From NCBI GenBank assembly GCA_950295325.1, contig OX485804.1, forward strand, positions 44,564,429 through 44,628,428: DNA of 64,000 bases, given 5' to 3'. Of the stretch, positions 37,113 through 47,906 are shown in pieces (the first letter of the stretch is position 1; every line of letters starts with the position of its first letter). The notes beneath the pieces are model-generated. The model was not told the DNA's origin. It saw only the letters and a list, made by a program, of their open reading frames with translations, and searched no databases. A program made the translations under genes and the position numbers. Source of the DNA: Polytrichum commune. Lineage: Eukaryota > Streptophyta > Polytrichopsida > Polytrichales > Polytrichaceae.

Positions 37113-38082
37113 TGTGACTCATACCACCCCTAACTTAATGAACGGAATAACGACGATTTGATGGACCATTTAATTCTTTCTTATTTATTTACTTAGTTAC
37201 ATTTAATTTCCCAAACATGGGACTTGACCTAAGCCCCACATTTGTACACAAATTCCTTCTTATTTAGTTAATTTTATTTAGATATTCTACCTTACTACAT
37301 TCATATATTAGGCATCACCCTTTACCTAGTTGGTGCACCCGTTAGCTCGGAACCTTCTAAGGCCTCGTGCAAATCCTTCTAAGGTCAAGTGACATCTCAA
37401 ACCCTTCAGACTTCAACGGTCCGGAGGGTGATGTCACCCTACCGAAATAAGTTTCCGATTCGGGTCTCTTGCTAACAAGGGTTTACGATTTGTTTTGTAT
37501 ATTTTTAATTGTTAAATGTGTTGATACTCGATAAACCACGAAATGCAACTTAATGGGACTAGGGTGACGGACAACCTATTGCACAATCTTCATAAATTAG
37601 GGTCATTACTCCTAATTTATGGGACCAACAACATAATAGTGAATTTGCGGATCATTAATCTCACCTTTCCATCAACAACATTTAGAGTGGTCGTGTCGGT
37701 GATTAATCCGACTTATTATATACGGAACTTGCTAATAAATAAACCTACTACCACAAAACGTACAAAGGGCCCGAGAACAATGGGGTTGGGTACCCCCTTG
37801 ACGCTCAAGTGGTCAAACCACTTTATCTTACGAGATAGACGAGTGGATTTAGGGATGCATATCTTGGCCGCATTCTCTCCAACCCTAAATGAAAGACTAA
37901 AGTTAATTAGTTTACCTCAATTCTCCTCGGTTGATTGGGCTCAATGTAGGCCAAACCGCTACCTCCTTCATTGCTCCACTTCCTGGACGTTGACCTTGTC
38001 TTCTTTCTTGTTGCTACAGTCTTACCTCTTTAATATGACATGTTTGGAAAACGAGAAAAAATCGTATTATCGAGGTGTCACA
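37113..38082 (-). repeat. second, unrelated LTR with primer-binding site
   Basis: On the reverse strand the block begins TGTGACACCTCG (at 38082) and ends ATGAGTCACA (at 37113), so the termini are short inverted repeats as in an LTR. A few bases downstream it is followed by TGGTATATATCAGAGCCA, the initiator-Met-tRNA primer site TGGTATCAGAGCCA with ATAT inserted. Its sequence differs from the flanking element's LTRs. About 340 bp of leader-like sequence follows, down to 36753, where gypsy pol homology begins. It is probably a partial LTR element inserted into, or recombined with, the gypsy relic. Confidence 0.65.
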
Positions 38083-38389
38083 TATTCAATGAGATGACAA
38101 ATTGGACCTGGTTGTCACAATAACGAGGTAGTTTATAAAAACACACTTGAGATATTTTGCCATGTATAAATTTTTGAGATTTTTTGAGATTTTTGAACTA
38201 GAGGGAATTAGTGACTATTGACAAATTTTTCATCTAGAAAACAAATTCATGCTCCCAAATCTAACACAACAATAGTTTTAAGTTTTTGAGGACCAAAAGA
38301 CAAGGAAATTGTAAAACAAGGTGCAAGTTGAATGAAAAGAGAGGAACCTAAATGTTGTTGTTAAACTGAGTTGTCCAACCACACGGTTC

Positions 38390-39100
38390 CTACTGTGGCT
38401 GGGCATCTCCATTTTCTTGGACTAGGGCAGTGTTGGTCTTAATAACATGTTGATTTGGTTTCTTCAAGCAGTTGGGGACTCTATGACCTCTTTCGTCACA
38501 ATACAAACATAGTCATTCCTTCATCTGACGCTTCTTCTGTTGCGGAGTAAGATGTTTGACACGTATTGTATCGATTTGCATCTCTACAACCTCAGAATGA
38601 AAAATTGGGTTGCGTGCTGACATAGATGAGGTATGTTGGGTCGTCTGTTTCCGTGATGCAGTCCATGAGTTGTGGTCTTGGCGATGTTGAAAGAGTTTGT
38701 TGTCAAATTTGACCGCTTGACTAATTGCCTCATTGAGCGTTTGCGGGTCAGGGAGTGACAACAACAAATCCTTACAATTCCTTCAAGCCCCAATAGAATT
38801 GGCTCATAAGTGTTTCTTCATCCCAGTTGATGTTGCATGTAAGTTACCCAAATTTTGAGGCATAAGCCGATGCAAAATGTGTCCCTTGACGTAAGGATCG
38901 AATCTTTGTTGTTGCCCAGTGAGCCTTGTGATGTTCTCCAAATGATTCCGCAAAGGCCTCCAAAAAAATGTCAAAATTGTTCAAGATGGGTGAACATTTC
39001 TCAAACATGGGAGCAAACCATGATAAAGCTTGTCCCATATGCAACGTCCCAATCAATCTGACTCGTGATTCTTTTGCTGGGTAGCACTCCGACTGTAAAA
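38390..39100 (-). pseudogene. gypsy gag remnant with zinc knuckle
   Basis: The reverse-strand reading gives the retrotransposon gag signature (GQALSWFAPMFEK, NNFDIFLEAFAESFGE), then PDPQTLNEAISQAVKFDNKLF, MQIDTI and LTPQQKKRQMKE. A CCHC knuckle follows: Cys-X2-Cys-X4-His-X4-Cys, in CLYCDERGHRVPNC. One frameshift (near 38.77-38.85 kb) and a stop just before the knuckle break it. The gag-related protein would coat element RNA. Confidence 0.8.
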
Positions 39101-39339
39101 AAATTACCTCACTTTGTCAACTTTGTCAAGACTGACCTCACTTGAGTATCAAAGTTAGGGCCCTTTATTGAGGTTACAGTTACTCATTTTTTTTATCCCT
39201 TTAAATATGATATCTCATTTTGTTACAACATTTGAGTCTTGTTCTGCTTGTGAGAGCAGCGGATAATCCTTCTCCCTGAAGGTTTGAAGGTTTAGAGGTT
39301 GCAATTTATCCTCCATTGAGCCAAGATTTTATTTTCAGT

Positions 39340-39705
39340 TATTCTCGTTGTTTAGTATGGTTGGGACTCATGATTTTATTATGCCTAAATCCGCCGAGGC
39401 TAAGTTAGAGGCTATCTTTAATACTAATCAACATGTTCTCGGTCCGGACCACAACGATTGAAGGAGTCATTGGTGGCCTTCAACAACATCAATCTCCCGC
39501 CAACCTAGAGGGAGAAGCTTTGTTTGTGATTCAATAGGATCCACTACCACAACGGAAGGAATCTCGTGTAAGCATGCCTAAGAAATTCAATGGCACGCAT
39601 TCCAAGTTTCAAAGGTTTGTCAATCAAATTTGATTGATAATCGCTTTACAGTTGGAGCGCTACCCAATAGAAGAATCATGAGTCGGATTGATTGGGATGC
39701 TGCTT
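39340..39705 (+). pseudogene. gag N-terminal remnant in opposite orientation
   Basis: The forward strand reads a gag start-like segment with stops: KFNGTHSKFQRFVNQI, then LIIALQLERYPIEES and LIGMLL. The last motif is the homologue of the 'YPAKES...LIGTLHMGQALSWF' region present on the reverse strand at 38.9-39.1 kb. It abuts the truncated LTR copy at 39706. It represents either an internal inversion or a fragment of a second related element. Confidence 0.6.
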
Positions 39706-41030
39706 ACGAGATACAAAGATATTTGACATGAGCTCAAAAAACTAAAGAAGGTTTCAAGAGGGAAATTGATATGAACTTGAATTAATAGTTGAGAGAACGA
39801 ACAACAACAAGAGGGGTGAGCGAGAGCTCAAAGAGATGCGTTGTCACGGGGAGGTCACTTAGTGCATTTTAAAAACGACGTGCGGCATAATATAGGGAGG
39901 ATTCAAATCATTTGACATAAAAATTATAAAAGAGTTCCAAATAATGAAGGGTCCATTCAAAGTACATAAGCCCATTACAAGTAAAATAGATAGGTATAAA
40001 ATATGGACCATTCCCTTTTAGTAAAAATAATATAGGGGCTGAAAATAAGGATCTTAGGATGAATGTTTAGTAGAATCAATTTCATACGCATGCCTCACGA
40101 GGGATGGATGAAAAATTACTCATCACTCACCCAAAAATGGATGAAATTGGAAGCCTAACTCTATGCCCGACTTCTCTTGGTGGTTTTTCTCCCCTTCTCT
40201 TTTGAAACTCTTCAACCCGATTGGAGGGCGCCTGTTTGTGCACAACATTTGAGTCTCACCGTTGTGTTTAGGGTTTAGGATTGCTTGTCGTCATCCTCTT
40301 CTAGCTCCAATCTTTTGTAGAGTTTTTTAGCCAGGCTGCGTGATCTTATGCACTCTTGATAGGAATGATTCAGAGCAACTGTCCAAGTTTGTGACACAAC
40401 GAACTATATAAGATTCATGACCAAGCTTAAAGTGTTTCACACTATATGGTTTTGGTCTTCACTAGCATGTAAAGTGATTTTGAATAAAGGATTTTTATGG
40501 AGCGGGTGTTGTGTTTGTAAACACACACTCAATCATGTTGTGTTCCATCCTAAGTCTTCTTTTTGTATTTTCACTTTAAGTTTTTGTACTTGGTTTTTGC
40601 AATGGTACGTAATTTTTATATTTTTTTGTTGCCATGCTTTTCCCATCACTTTTGCATTGCATACATTCTTAAATTCAGTTGTTTTAATTAAAAGGAATAT
40701 AGACTACAAAAAAATTCAATGACATGGGCATTATAAGTAATGATAGGGTACAAGAAAAAAGGCCATTTTAGAATATTATGTAATTATAGGGAGCTTTTAA
40801 TTCGTGCCTTGGAGGTAAATAGCCCCTAAACAAATACCCCTCCGCCGCACGTGGTATACAAAAATCCTACTGAGTGACCTCCCCGTGTGCGTTGTTGAGA
40901 CTGAAGGACTCATCAGCCTTGACCCCTATACATATCTAGTCTAAAGTAAAAGGCTTTACCTAATCTAGAGTAAATACAAATTCTAAAGTGTAAAAGGAAC
41001 TAGAAGGTTCCAAAGGTCATGTCCCTAACA
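39706..41030 (-). repeat. 5' LTR of the gypsy element, split by a hAT-like insertion
   Basis: The LTR halves 39706-39844 and 40888-41030 match 34152-34425. About 14 bp at one terminus (corresponding to TGTCAAGGACACAA) are missing, where the forward gag fragment adjoins. Confidence 0.75.
39845..40887. mobile_element. hAT-like non-autonomous element, 8-bp target duplication
   Basis: The termini are CACGGGGAGGTCACTTAG and its complement-like TGAGTGACCTCCCCGTG, flanked by perfect TGCGTTGT duplications (39837-39844 and 40888-40895) inside the gypsy LTR. Length is 1043 bp. It shares sub-terminal sequence with 15426-15922 (the CGCACGT/CGTTTTTAAAATGCACTAAGTGA block). No transposase is seen; a 101-residue frame inside has no recognisable domain. 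Confidence 0.85.
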
Positions 41031-41370
41031 AGTACTATTTTAACCCTTTGCGTTTCATATTTCAACATGATAATGATCTTAGATATAATGCAACATTAGT
41101 CAAGCAATGGTTGTCAATGCAAAATTTTGATGTACTTTCTTGGTCTCCTTAATGACCAGATCTAGATCCAACTTAGCATGGGTTGGCACTTGTGAAATGG
41201 AAATTAAATGAGTATCCAACATCAACCAAAGTAATGCTTCAAATTGTAGGAGCACGTTCAAGCTTCTTTCCATTCCATCACTCTTGAGCAGTATAAAAAG
41301 TTCTATCATAGCATGCCCGATTATTTCCAAAGTTGATTTAGCTTCTAAGTGAGGGTGGACAAATTATTGA

Positions 41371-42190
41371 TCTATAGGTAGTTGTAGGTTACAAAATTGA
41401 ATCGATGTATATGGTTCTCTTCAAACCATTGTTTCTTCATGTGTAGTTTTGCAATACACATGAGACTCTGGAAATAATGTACTAGACTAGGACTATCAAC
41501 TTACATAAGTGAAAGTTTGTATGTTCTTGTTTTTATTTGCTTGGCATTGTGCATGAAAGTTGACGTAGTGAGTTACTAACATAGTTTTGAGAGTCAGTGT
41601 ATATTGACAAGGAGTAGCATGTTGATCATTAACGGGGGTGACACTATTGGGCCTCTAGGCATCTATGCAATTTATGGTAAATATTGGGCCTCTAGGCAAC
41701 GCTAAATAAGGAAATTAACACATAACATTGCGGGTATTACTGTGGATGCACACTATTTTCCAACCCACATTGTGTAACATTGGAGGTCTAAATTGTATGT
41801 TACAATAATTCTATTGGATGGAAAATAATGTGCAATTTTTGGACTTCCAACAATGTGATAACTGTAACTATCCATTCTACTTGGGTGGTTTTGAATCTAA
41901 GATTGGAAAATTTTGTTGTTTTCATAATTCTTAAAAAAAATGTTAATGAGTTAGAAATAACAGTTCCATAAATCATGATGTTCCATGAAAGAATACAATT
42001 TTATTGAAGCCATGTGGGTAACATGTGTATCTGGAGAAATTGGTGCAAAAATGATTCCCTCAAGTATAATGTTCTGCAATGTTTTATGCGTGATGGTGTA
42101 TACTGCATACTATGGGCCACACAATAGTGCAACAAAGGGCAAGTCATACTATAAGCACACCCACAATATTTCACTCTAAACAATGTAGCT
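41371..42190. other. intergenic, no gene seen
   Basis: AT-rich. It may include the non-coding 3' part of the Tc1 element, whose terminal repeat I could not find. Confidence 0.4.
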
Positions 42191-42192
42191 TA

Positions 42193-42549
42193 GGGCATGT
42201 TTACACCAAATGCATGGTACCCCGCTTTTTGGATGAGACCATATAGAAGTCCATGAACTATAGCCCATAGTCTTTTGGAGGGCACAAACCCTTAGTGTAA
42301 ACCCAAATTTATGCTGAGAAGGCCTACTTTTAAGAGCCATCCTAAAAAGAATTGTTACAATCCCAACCAACATTGTATATACTTGCCATGTGGGATTCCA
42401 TGTAGTTTTTTCATCAACTGAAGATGTTATGAGTTATGGTTCAAAAATACCCTTATGTAAACCTAAAAAATGACCCACGACACTCTCAACCAATGAGAGT
42501 GTACGGATTCACAAGAGCCATGACGAATGGCTTTCGTGTAAACATGCCC
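42193..42549. mobile_element. Tourist-like MITE, third family
   Basis: Inverted ends GGGCATGTTTACAC and GTGTAAACATGCCC are flanked by a perfect TTA/TTA duplication. Length is 357 bp, non-coding. PIF/Harbinger-type by target site and GGGC ends. Confidence 0.8.
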
Positions 42550-42842
42550 TTAGACTATTCATCAATAGTGTACATGACAACAAAAACCATAAGCAATGTA
42601 GGGCTATGGGGGTGATCGTGGCAACCACAATTGTGGTCTTAAAGAAACTCAAAACTTGTCCTCTAGCATTGATTGTGGTCCACTTGTGATTGGGTTGTTT
42701 CGAGGGAATAAAAAATTGGAAATGGATGGCCAACTTGGTCAATGATATTCGATATATTCATGACTACCTCAAAGCCCTCATGCAACATCCTAAAACATTT
42801 CATGAGGGCTTACATCCAAAGGGTTGATCGATTGGGTACACT

Positions 42843-43232
42843 AGAGCTTGAGGGCCGTTGATCCGTGATGTACAAATCATGTCATTGGTCGAGAAGTTGG
42901 AGGCGTTCAAGTTCACTTCGCACTAGACCTTGAAGGCCTGATGGACCAAAGAAATTTGAACGGGATGAAAAATCTATTATGACATCTTACATGGCAGGCA
43001 AATGGACGATGTTTCATGGTCTAATGCAAAACTAGGAGTTGTGACAAATAATGAAATTACCATTGGTTCCTAGAAATATTAAATTGTCATGGTGGGGAAC
43101 CAATTTAACATGAACATACGTTGGTCCCTCACCACAGTCCACTTTCATTTCACAATAAGCTTGAGGGCCCATTGATTGCAAAACTGGATTTTTAATTCCC
43201 ACAATACAACCTTTGGATGACTCATTTTCCAT
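42843..43232 (+). repeat. dispersed repeat R3, copy 2
   Basis: A diverged copy of 10.94-11.43 kb, sharing GAGCTTGAGGG, 'CATTGGTCGAGAAG', 'CAAGTTCACTTCGCACTAGA' and 'GATGTTTCATGGTCTA'. Confidence 0.5.
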
Positions 43233-43340
43233 GATTTGTGTCAGAATAGAAAGCCCGCCCTCTAATGGTATCTCGATCTAATCGCGTGTTTCATATCCAG
43301 GGAGAAGTGGCCTAATTGAAAAGAGTAACCATTCAAAGCA

Positions 43341-44122
43341 GTGTCCAGGGACATTTGTGGGCATAATCGGTCAAGAGCTAGCGTTTCCAAGTCCAGCCGG
43401 TTACATGTTGTGATCTTTCAGTTTTTTCTTCATAAATTCAAGGTATATTCTACAGATTCTTCTAAAATGATGGGTAATTTTCCTGAAAACCTTGAACCTC
43501 AACTGGTTATTTCTCAAACTGAACTAGTTGAATCTCAAACTCGACCAGTTCATCTGTAACTAGCGGTCGGTTCTCCCTGTTCAATGATTCATAGACCCAT
43601 CTCTACCTTAACTGTGAATGCCAGGAGATTTACGGGGAGGGAGAGAAGGGCTATTTGTTGTGCCCGAAATATGGGCATCAAATCGAGGCAAGTCCCTCCA
43701 TGCACGATTGTGCGTCATTCGTACTGACGTCAACTGCTGTCCTGCACCACAAATCCTTGGAAAGGTCCTTTTTGCACGAGTCAATGTGAGTTTCCTGTTT
43801 TTCCCGATAGCATTTTCCTGATAGCGTTTTCCCTAACTTTTTCAAGTATCACCCTAACGTTGTATGTTAGGGTGCGGAAAAGCTGAGTGTAAAACGATGA
43901 ACGGGGAGAGACGGCTGCTAGTTACAGGTGAACTGGTTGAATTTGAGAAATAACCTGTCGAAGTTCAAGACTTCAGGAAAATTACCCATCATTTTAGAGG
44001 AATTTTGAGAAAATACATCAAAGTAATAGAGAAAACCGAAAGATCTCAACGTGTAACCGGTTGGACTTGGAAACACTAGGATCTTGACCGACTATGCCCA
44101 AAAATCTCCCTGGACACTGGTG
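43341..44122. mobile_element. fold-back element with ~230-bp inverted ends
   Basis: The left arm (43341-43590) begins CAGTGTCCAGGGACATTTG and continues with GGGCATAATCGGTCAAGA, 'AAAATGATGGGTAATTTTCC' and 'CGGTTCTCCC'. The right arm (about 43893-44122) is its inverted copy, ending ATCTCCCTGGACACTG. Related partial copies lie at 58.28-58.77 kb and 61.86-61.94 kb. Long inverted arms suggest a MULE or fold-back class. No target duplication was resolved. Confidence 0.7.
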
Positions 44123-44249
44123 TAAATCCAAGCTCCTGGTGAGAAAAATAAGTTCTGTTTTTGGAACCAATCTGCTAAGTGAGCCTAGAAGAGTTTTGTT
44201 TTTGTTCTGTTTTGTTTTTTTGTTTCCGCTTACGGATTTTGTGGACTTT

Positions 44250-44900
44250 TGTAAGTAATTTCTCAAGCAAACCAGTTCTCACTTGAGTCTGCAATTGGTT
44301 TTTGGTTGCGGGGTTTGTGCAATTTTGTGAGTAATTTCTCCATAGAAACAGGTTGTTATTTGTGGGCATGCAAATTGGGCCTGCAAGTGTTTTTGGGTTG
44401 CGGGATTTCTACAGTTTCAGGTAAGCAAACATCCAAAGAGAAATGTCATTTTATCAGTATTTGTAGGCTTTCATCTACGAATCAAGCCTGCAAATTTAGG
44501 TAAGTTTGTTTGGGGGACTTTGTCCTGCAATTTGTGAGGAATTTCCCGAATTGGAACAGATAATCACATTTGTGGTTTACTTGCGACTCATTCATTGAGC
44601 CTACGATTGTTTTTTTAGTTGTGAGATTTCTACAATTTCAAGTAAGCAAATATCCAACTTAGCGAAACAGATGTATCATTATTTTTTGGATTAATCTGCG
44701 ACTCAGTTCAGCCTGCAATTTTTGCAAGTAATTTCCCCAATTGGAACAGAGAACACTATTTTGGGGTTTACCTGTAACTCATTTATTGAGCCCTCCAAGT
44801 GCATTTTTAGTTGTGGGAATTCTGCAATTTCAAGTAAGAAAAAGCATTCAGAAGGAAACGTAACAGATATCACAATTGTGGGTTCAGTTTATCAACTGCG
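44250..44900 (+). repeat. degenerate tandem repeat, period ~190-210 bp
   Basis: Phrases such as AGTAATTTCCCCAATTGGAACAG (seen at about 44333, 44541 and 44728 in varied form), CTGCAATTT, and TTGTGGGATTTCTACAGTTTCA recur in order three to four times. Function unknown. Confidence 0.55.
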
Positions 44901-45717
44901 ACGTGACGGAAATTGAGCCTGCCTGCAGATGTTTGCAAGTTTTTGGTAGGGTAGCAGTTGTAGGAATTGTGCAATACTAATTTCTCTTACAAAAATCCAG
45001 GGAGTCAGTGAGGAGTCAGTGAGTGTTTTCACTGAGAAGGTGGGACAGGAGGAGAGGCTTGCGTGGTGAAAGAGATAGTTTAGAGTTGCTGTCCACCTCG
45101 CCGGATTTGCATGGAGGGTCGGATTTCCAACCAATTCTTTTACTTAACACAATCATTTAAAAAAGAAGTTAAAGAGTACCACTACAAGTTGCACTTATTC
45201 CGACGACGGACGGTTTTGGGTTTCTGTGTCCGGCTTCGCCCAACTTAGCCTCCAACTAAAAGCCAATTCTCAGCCTGGATTCCGCCGAGAGGATGAAATG
45301 AATCATAAGTTCTTCTCTTCTTTCATTCTCAGCCTGTGTCCGCAATTTGATGATGAGTTTCTTGTTGGCTCACCTCTTCCGTCACAGGTACTTATGCAAG
45401 TAAGGATGTATCATCGAGAATTTGAGATTGAGATTTGAGTAAAACAGGCAAGCAAGGAAGAAAGGAAGGAAGGAAATAATCTTCTCAACAAGAGCGATGA
45501 GACAGGAAGCAACAAGAATAAGAAGAAGAGGAAGAAGAAGGAAGTGGAAGCCTGCCTCGGAAGAAGAAATTTGCGGTATGGAACAACTCAATCCACTTCA
45601 CTGGAGCGTTTCCATTTTTCTTTTTTAGTTTTTCTGTTATCATCATTCATTCATCTGGAGCTAACTATAACCAACACATTTTTTTTGCGGTAGAAAGACG
45701 GTAGTGTAAAATCCATC

Positions 45718-45757
45718 CTCTTTTCCTTTCCTTTCCTTTCCTTTCCTTTCCTTTCCG
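45718..45757 (+). repeat. TTTCC microsatellite
   Basis: About seven copies of the pentanucleotide CCTTT in a row. Confidence 0.85.
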
Positions 45758-45899
45758 TTTCTTGGCTTGTGAACAAAGAGATTGCAAAAGCATAGAATAG
45801 AGTGAAATAGAATTAAAACGGCTTGGTGGGTTGTTCCTGTAAAGCTTCAATCCCTTCTTATATCTCGGTAATTCTATGTCGCAGTCTCCTTTGCCGATA

Positions 45900-46160
45900 G
45901 CGTAGCATTCAGGTTTTTAGCCTTGTACCCTTGGACGAATCGTGCTTCTCACTTGGGTTTTTCGAGTTACCGGCCCGAATCTTGGTTTCCTACTCCGTGG
46001 GTTTGTGGTGGGCATTTGGAGGTGGAATTTGTGGAAGTGTTGAGAATTGAGGAAGGAATTGAAGGGTTATGGTCGTTTTTTTCTATTTTTTCGGTACGAA
46101 AGAGGGTTTTCAAGAAGGACTTGGTGTTAACAGTTTTAAGGTGCAAGGTAGAATTTATTT
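45900..46160 (+). other. possible 5' leader exon of the F-box gene
   Basis: The sequence is less AT-rich and less repetitive than its surroundings, and is followed near 46146 by a donor-like CAAG|GTAGAA. A TTTTTGCAG acceptor at 47778-47786 lies upstream of the F-box start. A non-coding first exon spliced over about 1.6 kb is possible. This is inference only. Confidence 0.2.
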
Positions 46161-47149
46161 GATTTCCATATGAATGTTGGGTGGAGAAAGAAACAGCCAT
46201 GTCGGAACTATTTAAGCGAGGCTGCCTACCTAATCTCGATCATCAAAGTTGGTGGTGGATGTTAGTTTCTGGATAAATTTCTGGAAATTTATGCGGAGAT
46301 ATCCAGCAAGTCTACTATGGTTCTAATGAGGTTCCATTCCGACCGCGCTTGATTGTCTAGTTCCCACTTTTGGTGTGTATCTGTCTGTTTCGTGGAGTAA
46401 ACCTTAATTTGGAGTTTCATAGTTTCCTAGTTTGATGTCACACTCTAAATTTATGTGCAGCTCGGTGGTAGAGAATTTACCAAAATGTCTGAGCTTCCAT
46501 TCAATCGTTTGATTATCTATCTGTCTGTCTGTTTGTCTGTCTGTTGTATTTTTTTTTTCCCCACTTGCGGTGGTTATCTCTCTGTTGTTGAGTGAACCTA
46601 TCTTCAAGTTTCATAGTTTGGCCTTGGATGTGTAGTTAATCCTAAGGTCATCATGCTCATTGTAAGTTTCCAACTTGCAATTGTTTGATAGTGGATGTGA
46701 CTTTGTGAAGTATGTGAATTGATGGGTTTATACGCAACAGCCTATTGAGCTTGGGGGAGACTTGTGCCAAGCCTAAAAAGTGCCGCATTTTCCCTTAGTT
46801 CTAAATCCACTTCATTCATTGTCTATTGTTTTTCTTCACACTTTCTGTGCGGAGTGGAGTGAACCTTCTTGTCTTAGCTGAGTCTGATTGTCATGTGGCT
46901 ACTAGTCCTACTAAACTTGTCGCTCCAAGTTTCATCAGGATCGGAGTTGAGATGCAAAAGTGAATTTATTAGAGGTCAAAGTGAAGAGTCTCTTAATTCT
47001 TTCAACAATCGCATAGGCCCCCCTTCCTCCCAATTGTGACGAGGTTCGCAAGTCAGTGAGGAACCTAGAAGGGTGTCTCTATGTTGAGCACATTCTTCGA
47101 TCTCGTCGTAACACGTGCCATCTTCTTTCGTTTCCGTTCTTAACGCCTT

Positions 47150-47640
47150 TGCTTTAAGGTTTGTTTTTCATATTCTCCAACCAATTACATTTACAGAACA
47201 AAACTTGCGTCACATTAGCAAACCTACGATGAAGCATGAGCAAAAATTGGATTGAAAATTGGACGTTCCCAGATTTAGTTACGGTTATCTGGTGTACACA
47301 CTTGTTGATTCCTTGACTGGATACACATAGGTCCTCTGAATTGTGTTCGCTATCGAGCGTGGAGTAATTCATAAACTCTGTAGATGTAGTCCAATCTCCT
47401 TTAACCTTGAAATTATTTTTCCAGATTGAAATTGGACGTTCCCAGATTTAGTTACGGTTATCTGGTGTACACACTTGTTGATTCCTTGACTGGATACACA
47501 TAGGTCCTCTGAATTGTGTTCGCTATCGAGCGTGGAGTAATTCATAAACTCTGTAGATGTAGTCCAATCTCCTTTAACCTTGAAATTATTTTTCTTTGAT
47601 CCTCACCTTATCAAATTTTAGGTGTCTGATTAAAATAAGT
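47150..47640 (+). repeat. dispersed repeat R2, copy 3, with internal duplication
   Basis: Homologous to the R2 copies at 10.07 and 58.84 kb (TTCTCCAACCAATTACATTT, TTAGCAAACCTACGATGAA, TTTAGTTACGGTTATC). It includes a perfect 173-bp tandem duplication at 47251-47596. Confidence 0.65.
47251..47596 (+). repeat. perfect 173-bp tandem duplication
   Basis: The sequence starting ATTGGACGTTCCCAGATT at 47258 recurs unchanged at 47431 and runs identically through CCTTGAAATTATTTTTC. The offset is 173 bp with no mismatch seen, so the duplication is very recent or an assembly effect. Confidence 0.85.
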
Positions 47641-47906
47641 AACCGCATGCATCATAACACTCTAAAACATAAGCAAGAAGAGGAAAAAAGGGCCGCGAAA
47701 AAACCACCCCACATACATACCGTTACGATGTCAGAGATGTTGAACTGGGGCTAAAACCACACGAGTGTTGATTGTGTTTTTGCAGGTTTGTGAAGGAGCG
47801 TGGTTTTGAGGACTCGACTCGAGGGCGTGGAATGACACACCAAGCGACATCCAAAGTGCAAGGGGGTGTGTGTTTTTTGATTTGGAGACACTAAAGTTTG
47901 AAGAAG

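Larger units (their letters stand above)
34138..41030 (-). mobile_element. Ty3/gypsy chromovirus relic, nested in the Tc1 element
   Basis: Two LTR copies in the same orientation (34138-34425 and 39706-41030) bound the element. On the reverse strand the LTR begins TGTTAGGGAC and ends GTCCTTGACA. The flanks AGTAT (34133-34137) and AGTAC (41031-41035) are a 5-bp target duplication with one mismatch inside the Tc1 transposase frame. Reverse-strand order is 5' LTR, gag, (foreign LTR block), reverse transcriptase end, RNase H, integrase, chromodomain, 3' LTR. Protease and most of the reverse transcriptase are missing. It is non-functional, with many stops. Confidence 0.85.
33483..41370 (+). pseudogene. 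Tc1-type transposase, split by a retrotransposon
   Basis: The N-terminal part lies at 33483-34132: an HTH region, SRGGHPRNITPAQR, then DWTIYGWFKENFSDETK with the first catalytic Asp, and KHGGGTISVWGWMT. The reading resumes after the inserted LTR element at 41036: RFIFQHDNDLRYN with the second Asp, QNFDVLSWSP, PDLDPT, KLNEYPT, and a C-terminal GWTNY before the stop at 41368-41370. The spacing fits a DD34E Tc1 element. The codon expected to encode the final catalytic Glu is TAG, and other stops and frameshifts are present, so it is dead. Tc1-like DD34E elements are far better known in animals and fungi than in seed plants. Confidence 0.8.

Noticed and set aside
37543-38097. Forward 184-codon open frame
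   Set aside because: It lies within the reverse-strand 970-bp LTR block, has no domain, and is explained by low stop density in that LTR.
45226-45438. 70-codon frame followed by a Lys-rich stretch near 45.5 kb
   Set aside because: It lacks homology; the Lys/Glu-rich reading comes from GAA/AAG purine repeats. It might be leader sequence but is not a supported gene.
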